Positions 1 to 14,772 of a stretch of 64,000 bases of DNA are shown in pieces; positions within the stretch are counted from its first letter, which is position 1, and every line of letters begins with the position of its first letter. The notes under the pieces are model-generated. The model saw only the letters and a program-made list of their open reading frames with translations. It was not told where the DNA came from and ran no database searches. Both the position numbers and the translations under genes were made by a program. This DNA comes from Adiantum capillus-veneris (taxonomy: Eukaryota > Streptophyta > Polypodiopsida > Polypodiales > Pteridaceae), in NCBI GenBank assembly GCA_014529385.2, contig CM043967.1, positions 126,955,182 through 127,019,181 on the forward strand. The letters are read 5' to 3'.

Positions 1-59
1 TTGACTAATCTTAATGAGGGGGGGGCTGTGTGGCCTTATCTTTTGATGATAATGACAAA

Positions 60-330
60 GTGGTCAAGCTCATGGGTACCAAAAACGCGGGTATGATTTT
101 TGGGAAAAAAAATTAAAAAATTAAAATAAAAAAATTAAAAAAATTAAAAAAAAAAGTTGGACGTTTTCTTTTCTGTTATAAATAGAGCATCCATGCTCAC
201 ACTTTAGACATAGAGATTGCCTCTATAGTGCTCACGAAGTGCTGCCACTTCTCTTAGAGAGAAGGCATCCACAAACCACTAAGCGAGCAAAAACTCTAGT
301 GGACTAATAAGGTACGTATTAATCAAGCAT
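60..330 (+). promoter_or_regulatory. AT-rich leader with TATA box
   Basis: An A-rich tract (about 103-155) is followed by TATAAATA at 177-184 and then a less AT-rich, transcript-leader-like stretch. This resembles a pol II promoter or the U3/R part of an LTR. No matching second LTR was found in the window, so the parent element or gene is unknown. The sequence AAGGTACGT near 310-318 could be a splice donor. This is inference from composition and motifs only. Confidence 0.35.
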
Positions 331-660
331 TCAATTAACTTTAGGAATGATGTATGTGTGCTATCTCTTACTCTAATCTGTCTAATAGATTAGTAAGATT
401 CAATTAGCTATGTGTGTGTGTGTGCTATCTATTACTCTAATCTCTAATGGATTAGTAAGATTCAATTGGATATGTGTGTGTGTGTGTGTGTGTGCTATCT
501 TTTACTATAATCTCTCTAATAGATTGGTGAGATTCAATTAGCTTTAGAAAAGGATGTGTGTGTGTTCTCTTTTACTCTAATCTTTCTAATGGATAGTACG
601 ATTCAATTAACTTTAGAAAAGATGTGTGTGTATGTTTTCTCTTACTCTAATCTCTCTAAG
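329..660. repeat. Minisatellite with embedded TG runs
   Basis: Four to five imperfect copies of a roughly 60-85 bp unit are visible. Each has a variable (TG)n run, then a TTACTCTAATCT-like block, then AGATTAGTAAGATTCAATTA. Unit length varies mainly with the TG run. It lies between the TATA-containing leader and the gag-like ATG at 1115. Confidence 0.75.
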
Positions 661-1114
661 TATACCTACTCTCTCTAGTTAGTGCATCTTCACTATTAAC
701 TTATGTATGCTTAATTGAAAGTTAATACATAAGAGAACTCATCATATTCTTATTATACATGATGAAATTCTCATTCACCAATTTTATTGTCAATTAGATT
801 ACGTAGAATTTTGAATAATACTAAAAATTGATTTAGTTAAAGTATAGAAATTGAAGTTAGAATTGGATTAGAAAAGTGAAGCATAAAAGTAATGAATTCC
901 TAAACTTTCACTCATAGTTTACACATTTAATTTTTTATTAATTACAATTAGCAAATATTTGATGTATAGAAACTAGATGTAAAACAACAATAATAAGTGT
1001 GGATCCGAGTTGGCGAGGGTTCAAATTACAGACTCTCTTTGAAAACAAGGAGATTACTAGGGAAATTGACCAATTTAAAGTTCTAAGTGTATAACATAAG
1101 TGTAGTACAAAGAA
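661..1114. other. Non-coding spacer
   Basis: AT-rich sequence with no convincing reading frame. It lies between the minisatellite and the ATG at 1115 and could be leader or intron. The segment near 1003-1035 looks faintly like a tRNA T-arm, but no A-box or cloverleaf accompanies it. Confidence 0.4.
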
Positions 1115-1240
1115 ATGGCTCCAAAGCGTGCTCGAACCCAAGGCGCTAATGATCATGAAGCTGGTACAAGTAACGGTGGAACCCCTGCAGAACATACTAT
1201 GTCTCCACCAATCGGACCAATCGGAGCTATCGTACAGGTT
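1115..1240 (+). pseudogene. Short gag-like N-terminus (uncertain)
   Basis: The ATG at 1115 opens a basic peptide starting MAPKRARTQG, followed by a Ser/Thr/Gly/Pro-rich stretch up to about residue 41. Some gypsy gag proteins begin similarly with a basic MAPK/MAPRR-like start. The likeness stops near 1240 at CAG|GTTAGT, which also looks like a splice donor, so this could instead be a first coding exon. No capsid domain or zinc knuckle follows. The frame runs on to 1309 without recognisable content. This may be the start of a decayed gypsy gag or of a small unknown gene. Confidence 0.25.
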
Positions 1241-1493
1241 AGTATTGCAGTTTCAAATTATGCATCATTGCATATGCGAGACCATAGGAATATATTATTT
1301 ACCTTATGAAAAGAAAACACGGACCGAAACCACGGGGCTTAACCCCACGAAACTCGTCATATGTTTGACAAGTAGGAAAGATTGTCTGGTTAAACTGGTT
1401 GCTATAGGAAAGAATGTTTGTCCAAAACCTTCGGTATGGTTTTTCTCAAGTCTCTCTACTTATAAGCGCTGGTATTATGTGGCAGTTTCCGAG

Positions 1494-1650
1494 GCGTGAG
1501 ATGACGCCCAGGATGACACCGCTGATGCTGTGGTGGGAGTACACCCAGATTAGCCCAGCTAGATACTGCGGTTTTGTTTTGCCGTGGCGTGAGGATGACG
1601 TCCAGATTGGCACCGTTGTTGCTGTGACAGGAGTACGTCCAGATTAGCAC
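1494..1650. repeat. Imperfect 63-bp tandem pair
   Basis: Positions 1494-1556 and 1587-1650 are about 80% alike by eye and are separated by 30 bp. Both start GCGTGAG and end CCAGATTAGC. The rest of 1310-1860 shows nothing recognisable apart from a TATAAATAAT motif near 1700. Confidence 0.7.
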
Positions 1651-1917
1651 AATGAATACTTGTCGAGCAGTATGGGATGCTCATGAGGACAAGGGTTTTT
1701 ATAAATAATGTATACACCGATCGGACATTATAGATTCTTAAGTGAACCTAATCCAAGGGTTGTTGGTTTAAAATTGGACGACTTCTTGTTTGACTATTGT
1801 TTGTAATACTGTTTGAACGGCTGTTTTAACAAACCAGTATCATAAATAAAGTAAAGGAACATGTATGTTTAAACAGTGTGGTAGTAATTAGATAACAAAA
1901 GAAGGGTGAGTGTGGTG

Positions 1918-1992
1918 TGGAAAGTGGGAGAATGATACCCCGACGGTATCATTCTATGGACGGGTGGACCCGATGAGTCGGGTAACTTTCCA
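1918..1992. other. Foldable segment: outer stem with inner hairpins
   Basis: An 8-bp outer stem (TGGAAAGT at 1918-1925 with ACTTTCCA at 1985-1992) encloses two hairpins. The first is an 11-bp perfect stem at 1929-1939/1945-1955 with a 5-nt loop. The second is a 6-bp stem ACCCGA/TCGGGT at 1968-1973/1978-1983 with a 4-nt loop. Together they would make a three-way junction. I recognise no known RNA family. It may be a transposon end or simple secondary structure. Confidence 0.4.
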
Positions 1993-2228
1993 ACGCTATA
2001 ATTTTTTTTTATAGTCATAAATCTTAAAAGAGACAAACCTTGGCGGCTGTGCTTCTGAAACATGGGGAAAAAAGCGCACAGGTTGGTCACTCTAAGATTT
2101 ATACTTTTAGGTATAATTGATTATAGATAGTTTTTAGATAGGGTTATGGTGGTCACGCTCCGCCATAGCAAGATAGGAACAATCCTTCACTAACGGTTCA
2201 TGCCCGTGGCTACGTAGTAGCTAAGGCA

Positions 2229-3861
2229 ATGTCCGTTGGTTTTTCTTTCTCAGGATTGGAGACCTATCAAAGGTACTCCGCTCCTCTCAAAAAGGGGCAG
2301 GGACCTCACAATGATGTTGAGGAGCCTCTATCTTTTGATGAAGCACAGAATTCAGAAAATTGGATGGCTGCCATGCAATCAGAATATGATGCACTTATAG
2401 AAAATGACACATGGACTTTATGTGATTTGTCTCCTAGAAAAAAGGCCATTGGTACGAAGTGGGTTTACAAGTTGAAATGCAAGCCGGATGGTGAGATCGA
2501 TCGCCATAAGGCTCGACTTGTTGCAAAGGGTTATGCACAGCAAAAAGGCATAGATTATGAAGAGACTTTTGTTTCCACTTGTCATATGACTACTGTGTGT
2601 TTTCTATGTGCATTGGCATCTCATTTTGGTTGGGATGTACATCAATCAGACATTGTTACTGCTTTCTTGAATGGTGACATATTTGAGGAAGTTTATATAA
2701 CGCAGCCTCGCAGTTTTGTCATAAAAGGACAAGAGGACAAAGTTTGCAGATGTAAGAAGGCTTTGTATGGGTTGAAGCAATCTCCTCGTGCTTGGTATGA
2801 GAAAGCTGACACTCATTTAGTTAAATGAGGCTTTCATAACAGTCCAATAGAAAGCACATTGTATGTAAAGTGTGAGGGTGATGTACTTCTCATTGTGGTT
2901 CTTTATGTCGATGATTTGATGATCACTGGACCAAATCAGAGACATGTTGCTGAATTTAAGGCTGATTTGAATGCTACTTTCAAGATGAAAGATTTTGGGG
3001 CTATTGCATCATTACTTGGGTATACAGTTTAAGTAGTGTGATGGTGGTATTGCCTTGTGTCAGAAAAGCTACATAGAGACATTGCTATGTAAGTTTGGAC
3101 TTGAGGATTGCAAACCTATTGCCACTCCTATGGAAACAGGTTTGAAGTTGAGTCTACATGATGCTGGCGATCCTGTTGATGTCACTCTTTACCAAAATAC
3201 TGTTGGTTGCCTCATTTATGTATGCAACACGAGGCCAGATATTCAGTCTGCAGTCTCACAGGTCAGCAGATTTATGCATAGCCCAGGGTCTAAGCATTGG
3301 TAGGCTGTCAAGAGGATTTTCCGCTATCTTAGTGGAACTTTACATCCTGTTTTTTTTAATCCCAATGGGGGATCATTGCCACCAGGCTTACATACCTTTT
3401 TGGACTCAGATTGGGCTGGTTGTTTTGATACACGAGTGTCCACAAGTGGTTTTTGTTTCATGCTTGGCATTTTATGTATATCATGGTTGAGCAAGAATCA
3501 ACCTACTGTGGCCACTTTGATTTGTGAGGCTGAGTACAGGTCAGTCTTCACAGCTACGGTTAAGTGTGTATGGCTCAGACGCCTTATGGATGATTTGGGT
3601 GTTGGACAGGACACTGCCAACACTATCTACACTGATAGTTCGAGCGCATTGGCAATTGCGAGGATCCAAGTTTTTCATGCTTGCACAAAGAACATTGAGG
3701 TGAATTACCACTATGTTAGGGAGAGGCTCTTAGCAGGAGAGATCAGCTTGGCTTATGTGCCAACGCAGGACAACCTTGCAGACCTTTTCACAAAGGCATT
3801 GTCTTGTGAGAAGCTTGAAGCTTTCCACAAATCTTTGGGCTTACTCCTCTTTGTGGACTGA
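2229..3861 (+). pseudogene. Copia-A reverse transcriptase / RNase H remnant
   Basis: This is the C-terminal half of a Ty1/copia polyprotein. The reverse transcriptase begins near 2340 with the family block ending GTKWVYKLK, followed by KARLVAKGYAQ and the region leading to ALYGLKQSPRAWY. The catalytic YVDD motif lies near 2908-2919 in another frame. The connection region (KSYIETLL...) follows from 3055. The RNase H covers about 3390-3861, with a TDSSSALAIA block and an ADLFTKAL C-terminus. Stops at 2826-2828 and about 3030, a stop at 3301 (TGG to TAG) and frame changes disable it. Gag, protease and integrase are absent on the 5' side, so the copy is 5'-truncated. It lies just upstream of its probable 3' LTR. 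Confidence 0.9.
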
Positions 3862-3936
3862 TCATGTCCTCAGGGCATGGCACTTCCCTTTACTCATGTG
3901 CCAGCTCTCGTTCACCGCATCACTCCAGGGGGGCTT

Positions 3937-4162
3937 TGTTACCATATACATGTGGTAGTGATGTGTGTGAACACACTAGGACCACCAGGGCATTTTTCCC
4001 TCTTTAGGAGGTTTTTTCCCCCGCGCATTGTATATACACCCATCACTCTAGGGCTATCTATATTTCCATTGCATACTAAGTAACACACTCTCTATTGTGT
4101 GCCTTGAGCTTCCTTCGTCTTCTCCAAGCTGTGTGCATTTCTCTGCAACCCTAATTCCAACA
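3937..4162 (+). mobile_element. Short 3' LTR of Copia-A
   Basis: It begins TGTTACCATA after a G-rich polypurine-like tract (AGGGGGG, 3927-3933) and ends TTCCAACA, giving TG...CA termini. It contains a TATATACAC motif near 4030. It sits about 75 bp after the RNase H stop, the usual copia spacing. The matching 5' LTR is not in the window because the element is 5'-truncated. Confidence 0.6.
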
Positions 4163-4219
4163 GAGTCAACCCGCAATTATTTGAATATCTTGAAATGGGA
4201 TCCAACACCTTGTGAAGAT

Positions 4220-4965
4220 TGTTAGGAAATAAGACGTAGCTAAATAGATAATTGAGTAGATTACTTAATGGAGAGAGACAGATTTATATACACGAGATTA
4301 TAGAGTAGAGAGAGAGAGAGAGAGTACACACGATATACGTGGTTCACCCAATGTGGGCTACGTCCACGGGAAAGCAGTCACTCAATGGCTTTAGTACTTC
4401 AAAACAAGAAGTAGTTTACAAACGGATTATACCCTTAATGGAGCTCCCGCCTTGCTTCACTCTCACCACCTCACACTCACCTTGTTGCATCAACTTCACA
4501 CTATGAAATGTGTGTAGAAATGGCCTCCTTTTATAGGCCAAAAGGGTTGCCCTCTCTTATGAGAGATAGCCATGTGTAGCCGCCCTTGTGCGAATAAGTC
4601 CAAATCGGACCCTCCAATCCGCCCATGTGTGGCCGCCCTTGAGAAGACAAGTCCGCTTTTGAATTCGGCCACCGGCCACCGGCCATTGACTTCCGACCAC
4701 CGGCCACCGGCCATTGACTACCGGCCACCGGCCAACCGACCGGTTTTTTTCCGACCACTTTCCGGCCGCCGTCCGGCCATAATATTCCGGCGAAAAATAA
4801 TATTCCGGCCTTTAAAGCTGCCCCTGATTCTTGTCCGTGAAAATTTTGGTTTCCGGTGAGTGATTTTCCTTCACGCACGATGGCTTCTCCTCATAATGGG
4901 GGCCTTACAAATGTGCGCTTTTACCACAGAAAATTGCAAGGGTAAATCAGGCTCCATACTTAACA
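4220..4965 (-). mobile_element. Solo LTR of Copia-B family
   Basis: On the minus strand this matches the LTRs at 14085-14857 and 23149-23984, with ends TGTTAAG... and ...CTAACA. The flanking 5-mers are identical: AAGAT at 4215-4219 and AAGAT at 4966-4970. No internal copia sequence accompanies it, so it is a solo LTR left by LTR-LTR recombination. It contains a TATAAAAGG box on the minus strand near 4531, a run of CCGGCCACCGGCCATTGAC repeats (about 4670-4745) and a short (GA)n tract near 4308-4324. Confidence 0.95.
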
Positions 4966-4970
4966 AAGAT

Positions 4971-5364
4971 GTCACACTAAAGATGGGTTGAAACTTTGGG
5001 GATTTTGAGAAATTTGCAGATCTCAATTAGGGGATTGCAATTTGTAGCCAACTTTGTAGCTCTTAGGTTGGAAATATCTACATGCTTGTATCCAATGATG
5101 TTGGGGATACCTCGGTTAAGAGTAGTAAATAAGCTATGGGGAGCAGACTCTATAGTGATCAAAAGAGGAAATAAAAAAGTGAGAATGCAAATGAATGCAA
5201 AAAAGGTGATACCACCTCGTTTTAGGGCAGTGCATGCAGAAGGACTGAATATGATAAAGGAAGTTGGAGAGTATGTAGAGGAGGAATTTCTTAGAACTAA
5301 GTCATCAATTGTACCTATTTTTGAAGTTGATGTACAAAATATAGAAACCAAGTATGTGCTATAG
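4971..5364 (+). pseudogene. Gypsy protease C-terminal remnant
   Basis: The readable frame from 4996 aligns with the back half of a gypsy retropepsin. The run YPMMLGIPRL near 5090 corresponds to the conserved ILGRPWLR block, followed by a VVNKLWG segment. The active-site Asp region upstream lies in a stretch with stops (4971-4995) or was lost. The solo LTR at 4220-4965 sits immediately upstream, so this gypsy copy was probably split by that insertion. It is degenerate, and the family call rests on position ahead of the RT plus the ILGRPW-like block. Confidence 0.6.
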
Positions 5365-5734
5365 CTAGAAGATGATGGGATACAATCAATAACTCAAAAA
5401 CTAGTGATTGCTTAGGGGAGTAAGCAATCAACTAGCAAGATGGATAATGAGTGGCTAAAGAATCTACAAATTGAAAATAAAGAAGAGGTGGAAGCCATTG
5501 AGGCAGTGAAGCAAGTAGAGAGAGCTTTTGAACATCAAATGGCAAGAATTGCTAGGGTGACTTAGGATGAACTATAGGAACTAAATAGCAACACTCGGGA
5601 GGAACCATAAATAGTGAAGGTATCAGAAGATATAGATGAGGAATTTCAATTGGAACTGAAGGAATTGTTGTTAGAAATCAAAGACTTTTTTGCATGAAAA
5701 TACATATATATGAAAGGAGTAGATGCGAGCTTTT

Positions 5735-6645
5735 GTCAACACAAAATTAATTCGAAAGCAGATGCAGTTCTAGTTGTACAACAAAGGTACATGATGAATC
5801 CTAATTATGCCAAACAGATTCAATAAGAGATTGACAAACTGTTGGCTACAGGTTTCATTTATCCTTTGGAGGAATACTTGATTGTCACCAATTCTTGTAG
5901 TTCCAAATTAGAATGGAAAGATCACAGGGTGTGTGGATTATAGAAAATTGCATGCTGCTACAGTAACTGATCAATTTCCTTTACCTTTTTGTGATACACT
6001 ACTGGATGCAGTAATTGGACATGAGATTTATAGTTTGAATTTAGTGGTTACAACCAAATTTCAATGGCACCTGAAGACAAGGAAAAAAACAGCTTTTGTG
6101 ATTGAATGGGGAGTTTATGCTAGTAATGTGATGACATTTGTCTTGAAAAAGTCTTCACCAACATTTCCAAAAGCATTACAACATGTGTTTGGTGAATTTC
6201 GTACAACATCTATGAGGGTTTTCTTGGATGATTATAGTGTTTTGAAAAAGAAGCAAGAGCATCTTAAACACTTGAGGTTGTGTTTTTAGAAATACAAGAA
6301 ATTCAGATTGTCATTAAACCCAACCAAATGTGCATTTCAGTTAAAAGAGGAATTCTTTTAGGGCATGTGATTTCTGAAGAAGGGGTGTCTATTGATTCCA
6401 AAAAGGTGGAGGCTATTAGTAAGGCACCAGAACCAAGAACAATTAAACAATTGAGTAAATGTTTCGGCCAGGTCAAGTGGCATAATAATTTCTTGAGGTA
6501 TTTGGCTCATGTATGCACACCATTAACAAAGCTTGAAAAAAAGGATGCTATATTTGAATGGAGAGAAGAGCAGAGCAAGGCATTCAGGACTTTGAAGAAC
6601 ATGCTGACTTTAACACCAGTTTGGATTGTTCCTGATTAGAAGTTA
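5735..6645 (+). pseudogene. Gypsy reverse transcriptase, decayed
   Basis: Reading across several frames gives a ty3/gypsy RT: a YAKQIQ-EIDKLLATGFIYP block (about 5808-5865), VDYRKLHAATV (about 5935), a fingers/palm segment ending FVLKKSSPTFPKALQHVF, and FLDDYSV near 6221 in place of the YxDDxLV active site. The thumb/connection block with GHVISEEGVSIDSKKV is at 6361-6405. Many breaks are CAA/CAG/CGA changed to TAA/TAG/TGA, which fits cytosine-methylation decay. The LDD residues remain, but no frame is long enough to make an enzyme. Confidence 0.85.
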
Positions 6646-7060
6646 CCATTTCACATCTTTATGGATGCATCTCATCTAGTAGTGGGTGCAACATTAATGC
6701 AAGAAACCAATAGAGGTTGTTTCAAACATATCTACTATGCAATCAAGGTACTAACACCTACAGAGAAGAATTACACAATTACTGAGAGGGAGTGCTTGGG
6801 CATGGTTATACATTGTAAAAGCTTAGACATTACCTATTGGCAAATAGGGTAATTTTTCATGTGAATCACAAGGCACTGATGTACTTGGTGAATAAACCCC
6901 ATCTTTTAGGGAGGTTGGCTAGGTGGATACTGCTTTTGAAATAATTTGATTATGTGGTGATACATACTCCAGACAGACTTTATGTATTAGCCGATTGTTT
7001 GAGTAGATTGGAGGAGAGGAATATTTTGGAGTGTGTGATCACTTAAGTGCCTGATGAAAA
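6646..7060 (+). pseudogene. Gypsy RNase H, decayed
   Basis: Follows the RT without a gap. It has the RNase H start FMDASHLVVGATLMQ (about 6658-6702), the conserved EKNYTITERECLGMV block near 6763 and the downstream VNHKALMYLVN-like segment near 6862. Position and motifs match gypsy RT-adjacent RNase H. Frameshifts after 6852 and stop codons disable it. Confidence 0.8.
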
Positions 7061-7284
7061 GAAGTTTCTAGTTCAGGTGGCTGACTAGTTAGGGGACTAC
7101 TATGATTATATGATTGAATTAGTTCTTGACTAAAGGGTGTTGCATGAAGCAATGAGTAAGAATCAGAGGAAAAGGTTAGCATTAAGAAGTAAACCTTTTA
7201 CAGTTATTGCAGGATAAGTTTTGTACAAAAAAGAAATTGATCAGGTGATAAGGAGATGTGTTCCTGAGTTTGAACAATGAGCAG

Positions 7285-8340
7285 TACTGGTAGAGGCTCA
7301 TGGAAGTAAATCAGGAGGAAATTTTTCAAGAGATGTTAATGCAAGAAAAATATTTCAATCTTGACTTTGGTGGCCAACTGTTATAAAGGATTCTGAAGAA
7401 TTTAATAAGAAGTGTTTGTTGTGCCAAAGGGAGGGTAGACCATTGAATGTAGACAAGATGCCTTGCAACCTATATTACCTTTGGAACCATTTCAAATGTG
7501 GGGATTATATTTTGTTGGTCCCATGAAGCCACCTACAAGTTTTACACAGAATAGGTACATCTTGGTTGCAACGGATTATTGTACAAAATGGGTGGAAGCT
7601 ATGGATTTGAGGAACAACAAAGCAAGGAGTGTGGCAAAATTTTTGTATAAAAATATTATGACCAGGTCTAGATGTCCTATTGAGTTGGTTTTTGATCATG
7701 GAGGACATTTTATTAACAAAGTGATCAGTAAATTGATTGAACTACACATGATACTACACAAGAAATAAATTGTGTATTATCCTCAAGAAAATGGACAAGC
7801 GAAGAGAACTGATAAGATATTGATCAAGATAATCAAGAAGTTGGTGAATCAAAACAGGAGAGATTGGGATGATAATCTGGATTCAACAATTTGGGCCTTT
7901 AGGAAAGCATTTAGGGTGACTACAGGCATGGAACCGTTCAAGTTGGTGTATGGATTCAAAGCAGTCATTCCTATGGAGTTTCTAATACCAAGCCTCAAGG
8001 TTGCAATTCAACAAAAAGTATCTCCTCAAGAGTCAGTCAATTGCAGAAAGGAAACATTACTAAAACTGGAGGAGGATAGAATTCAAAGCCTGTATATCGT
8101 AGACATTATCCAACAAAGAACACAAGCTTAGATCAACAGGAATATAAAGTTCAAGATTTTTTTCGTAGGAGATTGGGTGATGGTTTACAACCGTAAGTTG
8201 GGATCAAGACCTGGAAAATTGAAACTAAGGTATGCAGGACCTTTCTAAATAGTTAGGTCTGTGGGACCTAATAATTTTATTTTGGCCAATGAGTTGGGAA
8301 GACAATTTCCAAGCTAGTGAATGGTTTTTTACTTAAACCT
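7285..8340 (+). pseudogene. Gypsy integrase, decayed
   Basis: Integrase pieces in order. The zinc-binding region is about 7290-7440 with a CLLCQRE segment. The core begins with WGLYFVGPMKPP (7497) and YILVATDYCTKWVEA, continues through VFDHGGHFINK (7687, containing the second catalytic Asp) and YYPQENGQAKRTDK (about 7777, where the catalytic Glu is replaced by Lys). The C-terminal GDWVMVYNRKLG/LKLRYAGPF block is at 8170-8250. Several stops and frameshifts interrupt it. Loss of the third DDE residue means the protein would be inactive even without them. Confidence 0.85.
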
Positions 8341-11125
<2,785 letters not shown>

Positions 11126-11309
11126 CCTTTAGCTCTAATGGATCATAGTTCTTGTTGTGGTTTGACAAATGTACAAGCAGTGGAACCAACAAAAGCAAAA
11201 ACAACAACAAGAACTTTGTATTTACAATCTTGAAATGACACTTTGCGTGCAAGTGTTCATTAGAATTGTGGCAACATAAGGTACGCCTAAGTTGAAGGGA
11301 GCATGCACA

Positions 11310-11830
11310 TTTTCTAAATGAGGTATATATTTCATAGGTCCAATACAACCAACAGCTTACAAAGCTTAGGAAACAACATATTATTATGGCAAAAAATTAC
11401 TTAACCAAGTGGGGTAAGACACAAGCCAACAGGAAGAACGATGTACTAAACCACTGCTGCATTCCGATACAAATGCGTCTTTACTAGGTACAGACTTCCT
11501 ATTGAGCTTGTGAGTGATCGTGGATTTCATTTCCTCAATGAGGTGATAGAATATCTACTAGATGAGTTCATGGTAACCCATAACAAATTTGCACCCTACC
11601 ACTCTCAAGAAAATGGTCAAGAAGAATACAAACAAAATTATAAGCTCTGTACTGACCAAAATTGTTACTTCAGATAGAACGGATTGGGAAATGCATATTC
11701 ACTCTGCCTTATGGGCTTATCAAGTCTCCTTCAAAAGAGCTTTAAATAGAACTCTTTTTAGTTTGATCTATAGCCTAGATGCAATATTGCCAATGGAATT
11801 CTTATTACCCACACTCATGGATAAGAATCT
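11310..11830 (+). pseudogene. Gypsy integrase fragment (Gypsy-A family)
   Basis: Pieces of an integrase core are readable: a FIGPIQPTAYK-like start (about 11330), MAKNYLTKWG, PIELVSDRGFHFLNEVIEYL (near 11490-11550) and SALWAYQVSFKRALNRT (about 11702). The catalytic Glu region (about 11600-11640) is damaged. The closest match in the window is the Gypsy-A integrase at 52650-53140, which shares the LTKIV and ILPMEFL-like blocks. No RT or LTR accompanies it, so it is an orphan fragment. Confidence 0.8.
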
Positions 11831-12916
11831 ACAGAGCAATTCAAAATTGGGATGCCAAAAATTTGGAGATCGCACTCAAAGGAGGACAGCTAAAAATACT
11901 ATTTCCATACAATAAAGAGGAATGGAAAGAAGCTCTTTGTGATTTCCAATCAAATAATCATGAGTCATCAGCCAAGATTACAACTATAGATCTAATAAAG
12001 ACTTTTGCTACTCAACTAATGCAGGGAACCAGGCAAGTTTTGATACCCAAAACTAAGCTTGTCAACTGTCCTCAGCAAATTTGTGTGCCCAAAAGACTGT
12101 TATACACCTCCAACAACCCAAAGAGGAAACCATCATAACAAATTTTCAACATAAACTACCGCTACTAAAGATGAAATGGATATGGCAACCAAAGAAGAAT
12201 AGTACAGCTCAGAGAAGCAGGCCATCCAAATGCCCTGAGAAAACAAGACAAACTATAGGTACCAAAGACCCCACTGCAACTCAAGCCAACCTTCATCAGG
12301 TACAAGTGGAAACATAAAGTCAAACCACCCATCCCAATTGAAACCACCAGTTCTAGTCATCACACAATAGAAAATGCATATCACCATAAAACAACGTGCT
12401 CAACTACTGCATGATTTACTCTTCAAGAGAGTTTCATCACAACATACCTCACCATCCAGAACCCTTTAGTACAATACTCAAGACACACCTCTTGTACAAC
12501 ATAGAGTGCTTAATTGCATTGACATCAATAGCATTATAGGGCCAATCAGGGCCATGCATAGACATGAATTTATAATCTATGCATTGCACAACCGAGATAC
12601 TTTGTTGTCACGGAGGATTGAAGCAAGGAGGAGGGGAGATAATTTGAAAATGGACAAAGCATATCAATCTAAGACTATATTAGGTAAAGTGGGAAAATCC
12701 CAATTCCTAGGTTGTACAACTTTCAAGCAAAGTCCACTGCTAATCTAGGATTTCTTCATTTGAGGCATAAAGCATACATAAAACATGTATCATAGGATTG
12801 GTTGCATCATAAGAGTGTTGGTTTCATGGTGCACTTATCTTAACTAGGCTCCTTGGAGGAATATAAATCCCAACACTTGTCCAAGCTAGGTTCCCTTAAC
12901 CCATGGAGGAAGACAA
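11831..12916. other. Unassigned sequence
   Basis: Lies between the integrase fragment and a MITE. The first 300 bp may be the degraded integrase C-terminus of the same copy. No motif is recognisable in the short frames at 12081-12317 or 12506-12748. Confidence 0.4.
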
Positions 12917-12924
12917 ATTCAACT

Positions 12925-13172
12925 CTCGGGGGATTCACTATGTGTAAAACTACCATATCACGTGCGTTCAAGACATGTTTGTAAAACCCCTTATCTGTGA
13001 ATTTTGTTAAGAATATAATGTACCCTTTTCTTTGAAAATCTGTAAGTTTTTTTTCAAATTTGAAAAAATAATGCTCTTCTCTATATATATTTCTTTAAGT
13101 TTCAAGAACTTTAAATAGCCTTCTGTTAAACTCACGTGATAGGTTACATTTTTATTAGGTGACCTACCCGGG
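12925..13172 (-). mobile_element. MITE copy 1, 248 bp
   Basis: Flanked by identical 8-mers ATTCAACT (12917-12924 and 13173-13180). The ends are imperfect inverted repeats of about 40 bp, starting CTCGGGGGATTCAC on the left and CCCGGGTAGGTCAC on the right, both leading into a TATCACGTG block. It is the reverse complement of the copy at 15279-15525. An 8-bp TSD is typical of hAT-type elements. No coding capacity. Confidence 0.92.
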
Positions 13173-13180
13173 ATTCAACT

Positions 13181-14079
13181 TCTTGTCCAAGCTACACTCA
13201 AAGTGATATGTTAAAATGAGTACCTATATATATGTCTAAGTTGTTATCTATTAAAATAAATAAAGTTTTTAGTGAGAAAAGCCCCATTTTCAAGACTTAA
13301 TGATCACTTTCAATTTTTATGAATATAGCCAATTTGACCATTAACAAACAAAAAAATTTGCATTTTATTTAAGATATCGCTTTCACTTTGCTTTTTTAGA
13401 TATTTTTTGAGCTACATCAAGAACTGCGGTCACATATATTACATTCTAGAATACCAAGTGATACGCCACTTTATACACATAGATGTATTCTTTTTAACAT
13501 GTTCATGAGGATAATACATTTAGGTATTCAGCTACATGTGTTAAGTCATCCTAAATTTATACACTTTATAACAAAGGGGTTTTTAAATGGCCATTCTAAA
13601 ATCTTCAATCAATTTCATGTTACTTGTGGCAATGCTATTGTTTGTGTATTTACAAAAAAAAGCAATTATTTTAAAGAAAATTTCAATCTATTTGCAACTA
13701 TATAAATGTAAAGCTGTTGTGTTTATTACATTGTTCATATCACTAAACATATTTGGGAAACACAAGTCCTAAGGAACAATAATTAAACTAATGTCAATAA
13801 TGGATTTTATGATAAACAGTTGCGATTTTGACATATTGTTCTAAATGAATGGGTTATAGATGCATATTTTCAAAATTGTATGATTTAAATAAGAGTTTTT
13901 TTATTTGTGCATGAATACATGCATATGAATTCCCATGCCAATATCACAACAACATGGCATATTATTGTATGAATCTCCATGCTAATATGACAACAACATT
14001 GTTCAATAAATATTTTCTTATTGAATGAGTATAAAAAAGAGGTATTCTATCGATACAACTTATATAGAGTAGAAAATAA
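13181..14079. other. AT-rich spacer, nothing recognised
   Basis: Strongly AT-rich with only short frames and no motif. It is the pre-insertion DNA between MITE copy 1 and the Copia-B element. Confidence 0.5.
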
Positions 14080-14084
14080 TGTAT

Positions 14085-14705
14085 TGTTAAGTATGGAGCT
14101 TGATTTACCACTTGTAATTTTCTGTGGTAAAAACGCACATTTGTAAGGCCCCCATTATGAGGAGAAGCCATCGTGCGTGAAGGAAAATCACTCGCCGAAA
14201 ACCAAAATTTTCATGGCCAAAATTCAGGGGCAACTTTAGGGGCCTTGGGTCGGAATATTCCTTTTCGCTAGAATATTATGGCCGGACGACAGCCGGAAAG
14301 TGGTCGGAAAACAACCGCTCGGTTGGTCGGTGGTCGGAAGTCAATGGTCGGTGGCCGGTGCGGTGGCCAAATTCAAAAGCCGACTTGTCTTCTCAAGGGC
14401 GGCCACACATGGGTGGATTGGAAGGTCTAATTTGGACTTATCTACACAAGGGCGGCTACACATGGCTTCCTCTCATGAGAGAGGGCAGCCCTTTTGGCCT
14501 ATAAAAGTAGGCCATTTCTACACACATTATATAGTGTGAAGTTGATGCAACAAGGTGGGTGTGAGGTGGTGAGAGTGAAGCAAGGTGGGAGCTCCAAAAG
14601 GGTATAATCCCTTTGTAGCCTACTTCTTGTTTTGAATTACTAAAGCCATTCACTGGCTGCTTTCCCGTGGATGTAGCCCACATTGGGTGAACCACGTATA
14701 TCGTG

Positions 14706-14772
<67 letters not shown>

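Noticed and set aside
1003-1035. tRNA-like T-arm sequence GGGTTCAAATTAC
   Set aside because: No acceptor stem, anticodon arm or A-box could be found, so neither a tRNA gene nor a SINE is supported.
1960-1990. Possible hammerhead ribozyme core (GATGAG)
   Set aside because: The CUGANGA box lacks its U and no GAAA box follows the stem, so the hammerhead core is incomplete.
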